Assembly (NCBI GenBank): GCA_035652815.1
Contig: DASRDB010000023.1
Span: 62,001 to 126,000 of the forward strand
Direction of reading: 5' to 3'
DNA length: 64,000 bases
Origin: DASRDB01 sp035652815
GTDB taxonomy: Bacteria > Chloroflexota > Ktedonobacteria > Ktedonobacterales > Ktedonobacteraceae
In this document: one piece after another, positions 25,464-32,704 of the stretch
How positions within the stretch are numbered: the first letter of the stretch is position 1
Layout of the letters: every line of letters begins with the position of its first letter
Notes under the pieces: generated by a model
Told to the model about the DNA's origin: nothing
Seen by the model: the letters and a program-made list of their open reading frames with translations, nothing else
The model's database searches: none
Position numbers and translations under genes: made by a program

Positions 25464-26208
25464 TGACCTGCTCCTCCTCGTTGAGATTATTGTCTTTGAT
25501 ATAGCGCGCCAGCAATTCGCGGGCGCGGTGCAAACGCGCTTTTACCAGCGCGGGTGTCAGTTTCAACGCCGAGGCGATCTCTTCGTATGAGAGATCATAC
25601 CAGTAACGCAGCACGATCACGGCGCGATACTTGCTCGGCAGCTTTTGCAGGTACGTCTGAATCTCGTCCTGCTGTTCCCCCGTCAGGGCTGATTGCTCTG
25701 GTCCTGCACCCAGGTCGGCGATCCATTCCAGGAATGGCACATCTTCCAGTGGCAGCGCCAGGAAGCGGCGGCGGCGCAACTGGTCTATTGCCAGGTGTGA
25801 TGCGATAGAGAGCAGCCAGGTACTGAATTTGTGCGTTGGTTTATACGTGGCTAGTTGCGTATAAGCGCGCACAAACACTTCCTGCGTAACATCTTCGGCC
25901 TCTGTCGCATTCCCCAGCATTCGGTACGCCAGATTTTGAACCGCGTCTTTATATCGCTCGACGAGCGCTGCGAAGGCATCCTGCTCACCAGCAAGCACCA
26001 GCTCGACAAGCTCTGCATCGCTTAGCGCCTCCACAATTGCCCCTCGCGAATAGGTACTGGATGTACTCGTCGCCTCTTCCGCAGTCCGGCCTGAAATACC
26101 TGCGGATGACAGTGAACCGGAAATCCTGCGCCTCCGCGTCTTGCGAGCAGGCGTAGGCAACGAACCAAGAACTCCCAGTGAACCAGAAGCGTTTATTATT
26201 GATTCCAT
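25444..26208 (-). CDS. ECF-family RNA polymerase sigma factor
   Basis: The 254-residue protein has a 55-residue low-complexity head ('RKTRRRRISGSLSSAG'), then sigma region 2 ('LVERYKDAVQNLAYRMLGNA', 'DVTQEVFVRAY', 'FSTWLLSIASHLAIDQLRRR') and region 4 ('LPSKYRAVIVLRYWYDLSYE', then 'EIASALKLTPALVKARLHRA'). The frame opens at a GTG at 26217, but the ATG at 26208 is better spaced from GGTG. It directs polymerase to a set of stress or envelope genes, held in check by the overlapping anti-sigma gene. A CAAC-N16-CGTA element lies about 70 bases upstream, suggesting autoregulation. Confidence 0.92.
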   Translation of the reverse strand: MESIINASGSLGVLGSLPTPARKTRRRRISGSLSSAGISGRTAEEATSTSSTYSRGAIVEALSDAELVELVLAGEQDAFAALVERYKDAVQNLAYRMLGNATEAEDVTQEVFVRAYTQLATYKPTHKFSTWLLSIASHLAIDQLRRRRFLALPLEDVPFLEWIADLGAGPEQSALTGEQQDEIQTYLQKLPSKYRAVIVLRYWYDLSYEEIASALKLTPALVKARLHRARELLARYIKDNNLNEEEQVNALPRR

Positions 26209-26276
26209 TTTAATCACCGCTTGTTATTGTTTTCTGCCTGTTTACATACACAGAAAAAAACATCTTTCATACTACA

Positions 26277-26300
26277 TACGAGCGGTGTCTAAAAAAGTTG
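26277..26300 (-). promoter_or_regulatory. Putative ECF-type promoter of the sigma/anti-sigma operon
   Basis: The minus strand reads CAAC (26297-26300), 16 bases, CGTA (26277-26280). AAC-N16-CGTA is the spacing and sequence of well-known ECF promoters such as those of SigW. It ends 69 bases before the sigma gene start, the right distance for autoregulation. Confidence 0.55.
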
Positions 26301-26539
26301 TAATCTCTTGCAGGCAAGTGTAACACGAGGAAGCTAAACAGGCAAGAGGACAGTACTTCAGGCAGCCGCTCTCATCGCCCTTGACAGGCTTTTTCTAACG
26401 AATCACGCCTACCAGGAGATGAATGAATGCTCATGATGTTTTTCCTACATCTTGCGAAAAACTGACAATTTCTTCATTTTTCTGCTGAGGACTGCTGCCT
26501 TTTAAAACATGGTATACTAATAACGATTGTTATGTCTCC

Positions 26540-26615
26540 TGTAGGGACGCGATTCATCGCGTCCGGCTTCTCGTGCCGATTGAGGTAGATGGATGCGATT
26601 CATCGCGTCCCTACA
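26540..26615. repeat. Family B palindromic repeat (25-bp imperfect arms)
   Basis: TGTAGGGACGCGATTCATCG (start of the left arm, 26540-26564) is mirrored by the arm at 26591-26615, with three mismatches. The 592-base gap between the sigma gene and murA (26209-26800) holds this element and the ECF-type promoter. A 7-codon ORF at 26653 follows a good AAGGAG site. I see no convincing gene otherwise. Confidence 0.8.
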
Positions 26616-26800
26616 ATTGCCGAATGCTGGAAGAATGCAAAAGGAGAGAACCATGTTTCCACGCGGCCCCTGTTAAGTTTCATCTTCCCTAATCAGGCTC
26701 ACCCTCAGACAAGGGCCTGCTTCCCCCGCTTTAACGCATTCTCCTCGGATGTCTCCTATTCGCGCGCCTCCCTCTTTGAACGCAGGCATTCTCCCCACCA

Positions 26801-28129
26801 TTATAACGCTACACGCTCGATCTGGAGATTCATGGCAGCCAATCTGGGCACGATATCTCCGTAGCCACGCTCGACCAGTTCTGCGCCCGTAACCTGCGTG
26901 GTGCCGCGCGCGACGGCGGCGGCGATGACGTAGGCCAGCCCGGCTCGTAAATCCGGTGTGGCGATTTGATCTACGGCGGTAAAGGGTGTTGGTCCGATGA
27001 TGATGGCGCTGTGTTCAAAGTTCGATTCGCGATAGCGACAGTAGGTGCCGCCCAGGCAGTGCGTTGTAAGCTGCGTCTTCGCGCCGAGCGTGTCCAGCGC
27101 TTTCAGATAGCCAAAGCGGTTTTCGTGTACTGTTTCATGGATGATGGAGATACCATTTGCCTGTGAGAGCAGGATCGCGAATGGTTGTTGCCAATCGGTG
27201 GAGAAGCCGGGCCAGACATCGGTTTCAATGATGGCGGGCTTGAGCGGCTCTGCTCGATAGAAGCGAATGCTGCTGGCCCCCGTCAGTTCAAAGCCGCCGC
27301 CGACCTGCCGGTAGTATGAAAGGAAGTTGCCGAGCGTTTCGGGGCGAATGCCATGCACTGTAATATCTCCATTTGAGGCACAGGCGAGGCAGGCCCAGGA
27401 AGCAGCCTCAATGCGATCTCCCAGCACCTTCATATGCGCGCCGTTGAGCTGCTTTACTCCCTCGATGCGGATATCGCGACCCGACGTGGTAAAAATAATT
27501 GCGCCCATCGCTCGCAGCATGGTAATCAACTCAAAAACTTCCGGTTCGATGGCGGCATTAGAAATAGTCGTGCGCCCCTCAGCCAGCACACCCAGGTACA
27601 GGCAGGTCTCGGTCGCCCCCACACTTGGATACGGCAGTTTGATATGTGCCCCTTTCAGCCTCTTATTGCGGTACGCAACAAAGCCATCATCCGTGATTTC
27701 AACTTCGCCGCCTAACGCCTGGATAGCTTGCAGGTGAAAGTCCACACTGCGCCTTCCGATCTGGTCTCCTCCCATGAAAGGGACCGAGACCTGCTCGAAG
27801 CGGTGCAGCAGCGCGCCCAGTAGTAATATGGGAATGCGATTGCTTCCCGAATGTGGAGTCGGCACACTCGACCGGCCAATAGACGAGGGGTCAATCGAAA
27901 GCGTTCCATTATCGATGGTTTCCACTTTCGCGCCGATAGAGGTCAGCATTTCCTTTGTAATGGTGACATCGCCAATGGGGGGAACATTTGTCAGTATGGT
28001 TGGCGTATCGGCGAGCAGCGCCGCAACCATCGCCTTCGTCGTAAAATTTTTTGCCCCCAGGCAGCGTATCTCTCCCACAACAGGCTTGCCGCCGGTGATG
28101 TTATATGCGTATTTGTGCGATTCGGCCAT
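26801..28129 (-). CDS. murA: UDP-N-acetylglucosamine 1-carboxyvinyltransferase (MurA) with Asp in place of the catalytic Cys
   Basis: The 442-residue enzyme transfers enolpyruvate from PEP to UDP-GlcNAc, the first committed step of peptidoglycan synthesis. The family residues are present: 'CLGAKNFTTKAM' (Lys-Asn pair), 'GGDQIGRRSVDFHLQ', 'GDRIEAASW' and 'DLRAGLAYVIAA' (the Arg equivalent to 397). The loop that is 'GGCxIGxRPVD' in fosfomycin-sensitive enzymes reads 'GGDQIGRRSVD', so the position equivalent to Cys115 is Asp122 (codon 27764-27766). Cys-to-Asp enzymes, as in mycobacteria, are active and fosfomycin-resistant. The frame opens at 28204, but the ATG at 28129 has AGGAAAGGA upstream. 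A second MurA may exist elsewhere in the genome. Confidence 0.9.
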   Translation of the reverse strand: MAESHKYAYNITGGKPVVGEIRCLGAKNFTTKAMVAALLADTPTILTNVPPIGDVTITKEMLTSIGAKVETIDNGTLSIDPSSIGRSSVPTPHSGSNRIPILLLGALLHRFEQVSVPFMGGDQIGRRSVDFHLQAIQALGGEVEITDDGFVAYRNKRLKGAHIKLPYPSVGATETCLYLGVLAEGRTTISNAAIEPEVFELITMLRAMGAIIFTTSGRDIRIEGVKQLNGAHMKVLGDRIEAASWACLACASNGDITVHGIRPETLGNFLSYYRQVGGGFELTGASSIRFYRAEPLKPAIIETDVWPGFSTDWQQPFAILLSQANGISIIHETVHENRFGYLKALDTLGAKTQLTTHCLGGTYCRYRESNFEHSAIIIGPTPFTAVDQIATPDLRAGLAYVIAAAVARGTTQVTGAELVERGYGDIVPRLAAMNLQIERVAL

Positions 28130-28404
28130 TGCAGTCCTTTCCTGGAATGAACCTGAGATAGGAAATAGAGGGTATGTTATTGATGGTGGGTTTCCCCGTA
28201 TCACAGCCCGGTCTTTCCCGTAATTGCAGAGTAATTCATTTATTTAAATGAACGAGATGTTCTTTGTAATGAGTATACATTACACAATCGTTAGTGTGTG
28301 TAGAGTGGGGCTTTTGGGCTGTTTGAGGTTGAATAAATATTGTCTCCTAACCTGTACTGTAAAACGTGTATACTACAACCAATCAGCAGAGTAGAGGGAC
28401 AACA

Positions 28405-29211
28405 ATGAATACCCGAACCTATGAAAAGGGCATGCAGCCGCCGACTACCACCACAACGGCAGGTGGCGAGGAGCGTTCAGGCGCTCGCAAAAGACACACA
28501 GTTGAGGCTGTGTTATGGGTTGTTGGTTTAATAGTATTTGTTATTGCCTGCGTCATCATGCATGGACATCCACGCCCCTATCCTTTTGAATTGTCCCTCA
28601 CCGAAACATTGCAAGGTATACATTTTCCTTCCTGGTTAGTCGCCATCTTTGATTTTCCAAGTGCGGTCAATCAGCCCATTCCATCGGCTATCGCGTTGGC
28701 GGTCTGGTTCTTTGGCATGCTCATCGTCGGCTTTGTGAAACGGCACCGGCAGAAGCCAGCCGCGCTCTGGTTCCTTTCTGCCGGATTCCTGGCACTCTGT
28801 GTCGTTGCATCCTCAGCCGTGAATGTGGGTATCGATGATCTTGTGGCGCGACCTCGCCCAACGCCTTCCGAAGGGCCAATTCACGTGCATGATCTTGTCC
28901 CTTTCCCCAGCTTTCCTTCCGGTCATACCGAGCATGACATCGCCTATTATGGCTTCTTGCTCTACCTGAGCTTTACGCGGGGTGTGCGCGAATGGCGTTA
29001 TCGCTGGCTGCTGATCCCGTTGCAACTCTATGCCGTGTACGATATTTTCAGCATCGGCTTCTCGCGCATCTTAGAGGGCGAACACTGGCTTTTCGACGTC
29101 CTGGGCGGCTATCTCGAAGGTATGCTGCTGCTCTTTATTTTCATTTTCCTCTATCGTTGGGCAACTGACTGGTTCGCGCAACGGAAGGCACGCAAGCTGC
29201 AAATGGCATAA
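28405..29211 (+). CDS. PAP2-family membrane phosphatase
   Basis: The 268-residue protein has about six hydrophobic helices and the three PAP2 motifs: 'DDLVARPRP', 'FPSGH' and 'SRILEGEHWLFDVLGG' (Ser-Arg ... His ... Asp). The first motif normally starts with Lys (K-x6-R-P), but here that position is Asp. PAP2 enzymes dephosphorylate lipid phosphates such as phosphatidic acid or undecaprenyl pyrophosphate outside the membrane. The frame opens at a GTG at 28366, but a TATACT box at 28368-28373 and the AGAGGGA site before 28405 favour the ATG at 28405. A nested palindrome follows the stop codon. Confidence 0.85.
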   Translation: MNTRTYEKGMQPPTTTTTAGGEERSGARKRHTVEAVLWVVGLIVFVIACVIMHGHPRPYPFELSLTETLQGIHFPSWLVAIFDFPSAVNQPIPSAIALAVWFFGMLIVGFVKRHRQKPAALWFLSAGFLALCVVASSAVNVGIDDLVARPRPTPSEGPIHVHDLVPFPSFPSGHTEHDIAYYGFLLYLSFTRGVREWRYRWLLIPLQLYAVYDIFSIGFSRILEGEHWLFDVLGGYLEGMLLLFIFIFLYRWATDWFAQRKARKLQMA

Positions 29212-29231
29212 AGAGGATCGGCTCCCATCAT

Positions 29232-29346
29232 AGTTCCACCAATTATGGGGTGCCAGGGCGACCGCAAGGGTCGCCCCTACCATCCGCATCGGTAGGGGCG
29301 ACCCTTGCGGTCGCCCTGGTTTTAGCACCCCATAGTTGGTGGAACC
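29232..29346. mobile_element. MITE-like element, family C palindrome nested in a second palindrome, with a 10-bp target-site duplication
   Basis: Outer arms GTTCCACCAATTATGGGGTG (29233-29252) and its near-perfect complement (29326-29345, 19 of 20) enclose inner arms 29253-29281 and 29291-29319, which are exact 29-bp complements of the family C type. The whole 115-base unit is flanked by the direct repeat CTCCCATCAT at 29222-29231 and 29347-29356, as expected after transposition of a non-autonomous element. It carries no gene. Confidence 0.75.
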
Positions 29347-29446
29347 CTCCCATCATTTCGTTATTGACGAATAACCCGCAACATGTTAATATGCTCGCAC
29401 AACGAGCTCTACTTTTTACCTGGCTGTAACGTCGAAGATTCAGGGA

Positions 29447-29462
29447 TAGACGCAGGAGACTT
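29447..29462 (+). repeat. 16-bp exact copy of the D-arm/anticodon-arm part of tRNA-Leu
   Basis: TAGACGCAGGAGACTT at 29447-29462 is identical to 29528-29543 inside the tRNA-Leu gene, 81 bases downstream. The surrounding bases are not tRNA-like. It looks like a partial duplication, possibly the trace of integration or slippage next to the tRNA. Confidence 0.6.
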
Positions 29463-29509
29463 TTCCAAAAACACAATCGCCTGAAATCGGCTGAAACGCC
29501 TCTACACCT

Positions 29510-29593
29510 GGGGCGGTGGCGAAATGGTAGACGCAGGAGACTTAAAATCTCCGGGACGGTGAGTCCGTGAGGGTTCGATTCCCTCCCGCCCTA
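29510..29593 (+). tRNA. tRNA-Leu (anticodon UAA)
   Basis: The 84-base cloverleaf has acceptor strands GGGGCGG (29510-29516) and CCGCCCT (29586-29592), U8, a D-arm 'GCGAAATGGTAGACGC' typical of class II tRNA-Leu, anticodon stem GGAGA/TCTCC with loop CTTAAAA (anticodon TAA at 29543-29545), a long variable arm, and the T-arm GAGGG TTCGATT CCCTC. The discriminator is A29593 and the CCA end is not encoded. It reads UUA codons. A terminator follows at 29635. Confidence 0.97.
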
Positions 29594-29634
29594 TTCTCTC
29601 CTAAAGCGCTTCTAAGGCGCATCCAGTATAAGCA

Positions 29635-29661
29635 GTCTCCGTTTCGGGGACTTCTTTTTTT
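29635..29661 (+). terminator. Terminator downstream of tRNA-Leu
   Basis: GTCTCC (29635-29640), a short loop, GGGGAC (29646-29651), then TTCTTTTTTT. The stem uses one G-U pair. Confidence 0.75.
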
Positions 29662-29676
29662 GGTCATTTTCGTAAA

Positions 29677-29713
29677 GTCCCCATGTCGGAAAAAGCTTCT
29701 CCGGCATGGGGAC
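29677..29713. terminator. Hairpin downstream of the AlbA_2-domain gene
   Basis: GTCCCCATGTCGGA (29677-29690) pairs with TCCGGCATGGGGAC (29700-29713) with one G-U. It lies 31 bases beyond the stop codon of the minus-strand gene ending at 29744 and probably terminates it, although the T-run is poor. Confidence 0.5.
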
Positions 29714-29743
29714 CGACGATTTACAGCCAACCTTGATAGCAAT

Positions 29744-31234
29744 TCATGGTAGCCTGTACTCGCGGCCGCGTGTCTTTCCAGTTTTCTTGAGAATGCCTTT
29801 TGCGACTAGTTCTTCCAGGTCTCTGAGTGCAGTATTTTCTGATACCCCCGTCAAGGCTCTATACTCCCGGTTGGTGATTACCCCATGTTCCTGGACATAG
29901 CGCATCGCCAGAACCTGTCTACGCTCCTCTTCGCTGCTGATAAGCGGCGCATTTCCCAGCAAAGGCATGTCATCGAAGAGTGTCGGCTGCGCCTCATGCT
30001 CTTTGGGCGAGTCTCGTCCCGCTTGAAGAGCAGGCGAAGTGAGCGCCTTACGAAAAGTGACGACAACCTCGCTCATCTCACGAAACTGGGGCGCGGGAAG
30101 TCCTAGCCGTCGAGTCTCGCGAAGCATCAGCTTGACTCCACTCCCGATGCGCTCCATGTAGCCCGGGACGTCTCGTAGCAAGTTCGCCAGTACCTGATTG
30201 CGCAGGCGTGAGGGAGCTTCGCCCCGTTCCAACTGCTCAACAGTAATGCCGGGGAGCAAGAGGCCTGGATTGTGGATTTCAATGCGGTCAGTGTAGTAGA
30301 AGACGCGAATGCTTTCACCTATCCTCGTGTAGTCACGATGGATAACGGCGTTAACGACCGCCTCACGCAGCGCCTCAATCGCGTATTCAGGGTAGTCAAC
30401 CCGTTTCCAGCCCTCGATTCTGCCACCAACTGCAATGTGCTTCTTGAGAAATACCTCTGTCTCATCGATTAGTTCCTGGACAGTTCCCGTGATGATTTTG
30501 CGGTCAAGGTAGCCACCGACACCATGTTCGTCCCCGAACAACACGCATACTACCTCGCTCTGTGGTATGTGTAGTTGGGGGTCAGAGCCGAAAAAGAGGA
30601 TGCCCGCATTCGTCGGAACCATCTGGCCATTAGCAACGATGGTGGCGCAATCCATACCCATCAAAACTTCTTCCAGAGCGTCGAAGCGGCCGTCCTGATG
30701 ACTTCTGCTGGAGCGATGGCTTAGATAATGCTCTACCTTTTTCTGGTCGATATCGTTCATGGCTGCCTTACGTGCAGGCTGCAATTCCCAGCGTGTCAGC
30801 CCCCGGTTGTTGACGAGTTCTATCATTTCTGGAACGCTTAACGGAAGCGTATAAGTACCGCGACGTATCCAGCACACACCGCTTGCCTGATAGAGCGGGC
30901 CATTATTTGGCGGCACGCGGGCAACAACTACCTGCTTCCCATCCAGCGAGTAAATTTCCGGCTCGGGAGGCTCAAGCAGCAGGGTGGGTTGAATCTGCCG
31001 GGCCGCCCGCAGTATTACATCTATGGTGAGTGCGAGGCGGTTCTGAGGAACTCCGACAGCGCGAAGAGTTGCATCCTCGATGCCGATAATGATAAAACCG
31101 CCCTGCGCGTTCGCCATACCACACAACCGCTCAGCCATTTCATTAGGACGGGGCGAGGCCAGTTTCAATTCAACGGTGTTTGTCTCACCCCCTTTGATGA
31201 GACGACGAAGTTCACGTTCGGTCAATGTAGCCAT
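29744..31234 (-). CDS. AlbA_2 (Schlafen-type) DNA-binding, RecG-C-like ATP-binding transcriptional regulator
   Basis: The 496-residue protein has an N-terminal AlbA_2 domain ('NTVELKLASPRPNEMAERLC', then 'GMANAQGGFIIIGI'). A GHKL/RecG-C-like ATP-binding module follows ('ALREAVVNAVIHRDY', 'RIEIHNPGLLLPGI', 'NPG...RN' layout ending 'YMERIGSGVKLMLRET'). A C-terminal winged helix ('VITNREYRALTGVSENTALR', then 'DLEELVAKGILKKTG') completes it. Such proteins are DNA-binding regulators common in accessory regions. The ATG at 31234 is preceded by GAAGGGGG. It lies next to tRNA-Leu in convergent orientation. Five ATCCCGCCA repeats lie just upstream of its start and may be its own binding sites (inference). 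Confidence 0.88.
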   Translation of the reverse strand: MATLTERELRRLIKGGETNTVELKLASPRPNEMAERLCGMANAQGGFIIIGIEDATLRAVGVPQNRLALTIDVILRAARQIQPTLLLEPPEPEIYSLDGKQVVVARVPPNNGPLYQASGVCWIRRGTYTLPLSVPEMIELVNNRGLTRWELQPARKAAMNDIDQKKVEHYLSHRSSRSHQDGRFDALEEVLMGMDCATIVANGQMVPTNAGILFFGSDPQLHIPQSEVVCVLFGDEHGVGGYLDRKIITGTVQELIDETEVFLKKHIAVGGRIEGWKRVDYPEYAIEALREAVVNAVIHRDYTRIGESIRVFYYTDRIEIHNPGLLLPGITVEQLERGEAPSRLRNQVLANLLRDVPGYMERIGSGVKLMLRETRRLGLPAPQFREMSEVVVTFRKALTSPALQAGRDSPKEHEAQPTLFDDMPLLGNAPLISSEEERRQVLAMRYVQEHGVITNREYRALTGVSENTALRDLEELVAKGILKKTGKTRGREYRLP

Positions 31235-31281
31235 AAATACAGCCCCCTTCACCATCTATTGAGAACCATTGTAACATACAT

Positions 31282-31360
31282 GGCGGGATTCTTGTTAGCT
31301 ATGGCGGGATTTTTGGCGGGATTCTTGTTAGCTATGGCGGGATTTTTGGCGGGATTCTTA
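31282..31360. repeat. 33-bp tandem repeat carrying five ATCCCGCCA boxes upstream of the AlbA_2-domain gene
   Basis: A 33-base unit beginning GGCGGGATTCTTGTTAGC repeats at 31282, 31315 and (partly) 31348. On the minus strand this gives five copies of ATCCCGCCA spaced 11 and 22 bases apart, about one and two DNA turns, 45-130 bases before the start codon at 31234. On the plus strand the unit is in frame for a hydrophobic 36-codon ORF (31280-31390) without a ribosome site. The rest of the gap 31361-31631 has no gene I trust. Confidence 0.8.
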
Positions 31361-31631
31361 CATAGATGGAGGATTTATGAGGGAAAATAGTGGATTACAG
31401 AAGGATTCTCAACTGCAAGCAACAACTCCTGACTGCAAGAGGAGGGCGGAATAACTCTCCTCATCAATCCGCCACATTCCAGCAAACCGGGAGATCATGG
31501 CGGAATTATGGGGAAATAATTGGCAATGCGGGCAAGGATTCAGGGGAAAAATTTCTAGAGAGGCTCCTGGTGTCAGATTTTTCAAACGCTTCAGAGGGGA
31601 TACAGAAAAAGGTATGAGTTTCTTTGTGTCC

Positions 31632-32033
31632 TTATGAATGAAAGCGTCGAAAAAAGCCCGTTAGAAGCGGCCAGATTATGCCCAACAATGCGATAACGCC
31701 GAAGAAGATTACCATTGTGTAATAACCAGGGGGATAGCAGCCGCCAGTCGTGCCGGGCGAGGACTGGGAAGACTGATATGATATTCCTGTTGGCGTAACT
31801 GTGCAGGTAGGCAACGGAGACATCACGAATTGGATGGCCAGAATAAGAGCTGGAAGCGCGCCGAAACCAACCAGGAATGCCCAGAATCCGTTGAATCTTC
31901 CGCGAATGATCGCGTATATGAGCATTCCGATGCCTACAAGCAGGAATGGCAATCCTATACTCAAGATTCCCAGGAAGCCGAAGCTAACGAGTCCTCCCGT
32001 GAGTAACCAGTAAAAACGTTGTCGAGTAGCCAT
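31632..32033 (-). CDS. Small membrane protein of unknown function
   Basis: The 133-residue protein has three or four hydrophobic helices: 'YWLLTGGLVSFGFLGILSIG' with 'LPFLLVGIGMLIYAI', 'FWAFLVGFGALPALILAIQF' and 'MVIFFGVIALLGIIWPLLTG'. Between the last two is a small external Ser/Gly-rich loop with two cysteines. An AAGGAAAG site precedes the ATG. I recognise no family. Confidence 0.7.
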   Translation of the reverse strand: MATRQRFYWLLTGGLVSFGFLGILSIGLPFLLVGIGMLIYAIIRGRFNGFWAFLVGFGALPALILAIQFVMSPLPTCTVTPTGISYQSSQSSPGTTGGCYPPGYYTMVIFFGVIALLGIIWPLLTGFFRRFHS

Positions 32034-32291
32034 AGCGCTTTCCTTTTCAGATTCGACTTGAGATTCGACGTTCTTTTCTCACACGTTTTTCCATCTCTCC
32101 CAAGTATATTGCTGAAAAAGTTGTTGTAGTGAGCGGACTTATATGTTACATGTAATATTGTGAATAACACACTGCGTAAGAATCCAGCTCGATATGATAC
32201 AATATTGCTACTGGATAACAGAATATAGCGCGAGATACTAGCATACTCCACCCTCCGGGAAGGCCTGCCTGGAGAGACTGCGAGCGAAATA

Positions 32292-32702
32292 ATGCCACCT
32301 GCCAATGATGAAATGCTCACAGAGCGAGAAATAGGACAGAGAGGGCGTTGGTATAAACCGGTGCGTTGTTCTATTTGTATGAATGTTATCTGGCGACGTC
32401 CGACTACGGTCAAAGAGCCGGTTGGTGCGCCGGAGCCGCGCCAGGAATGGATCATATGCCCGCCCTGTTATGAGATGCTACAGGTGGAGATGCGCCGTTC
32501 CCCTGTTCGTTCGCCTGCCCGTCTGCGCGTGGCGGTGGGGCTTGTGGCGGCGGAACGTTCGCCTCTCGCTATAACTATGCGCCCCCAGCTTAGCGAACAA
32601 GAGCAGTTTCAGCGTGAATTTACCTGGTTCAAGTGGTTCCTTGTCATTCTGGTCCTCATGCACCTGCTGATTTTTGTCGTTATCTTTGCGGTTCCCAAGT
32701 AA
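32292..32702 (+). CDS. Zinc-ribbon protein with a C-terminal membrane anchor
   Basis: The 136-residue product has two Cys pairs, 'VRCSICMNVIW' and 'IICPPCYEML', spaced like a four-Cys zinc ribbon, and a C-terminal hydrophobic helix 'WFLVILVLMHLLIFVVIFAV'. It is probably a tail-anchored cytosolic zinc protein. The function is unknown. The ribosome site is weak (GAGCGA), and an alternative ATG is at 32313. Confidence 0.65.
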   Translation: MPPANDEMLTEREIGQRGRWYKPVRCSICMNVIWRRPTTVKEPVGAPEPRQEWIICPPCYEMLQVEMRRSPVRSPARLRVAVGLVAAERSPLAITMRPQLSEQEQFQREFTWFKWFLVILVLMHLLIFVVIFAVPK

Positions 32703-32704
32703 GC

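Noticed and set aside
26653..26676. Seven-codon ORF (MFPRGPC) after an AAGGAG site as a leader peptide
   Set aside because: It faces no downstream gene on its strand for more than 1 kb and shows no attenuator hairpin.
29447..29470. A second tRNA-Leu gene upstream of 29510
   Set aside because: Only 16 bases match; no acceptor or T-arm is present.
31282..31360. 33-bp tandem repeats as a CRISPR array
   Set aside because: The units are contiguous with no unique spacers, number fewer than three, and no cas genes are nearby.
31390..31617. 75-codon plus-strand ORF
   Set aside because: No ribosome site, no recognisable composition of a real protein, and it runs through repeat-flanking intergenic sequence.
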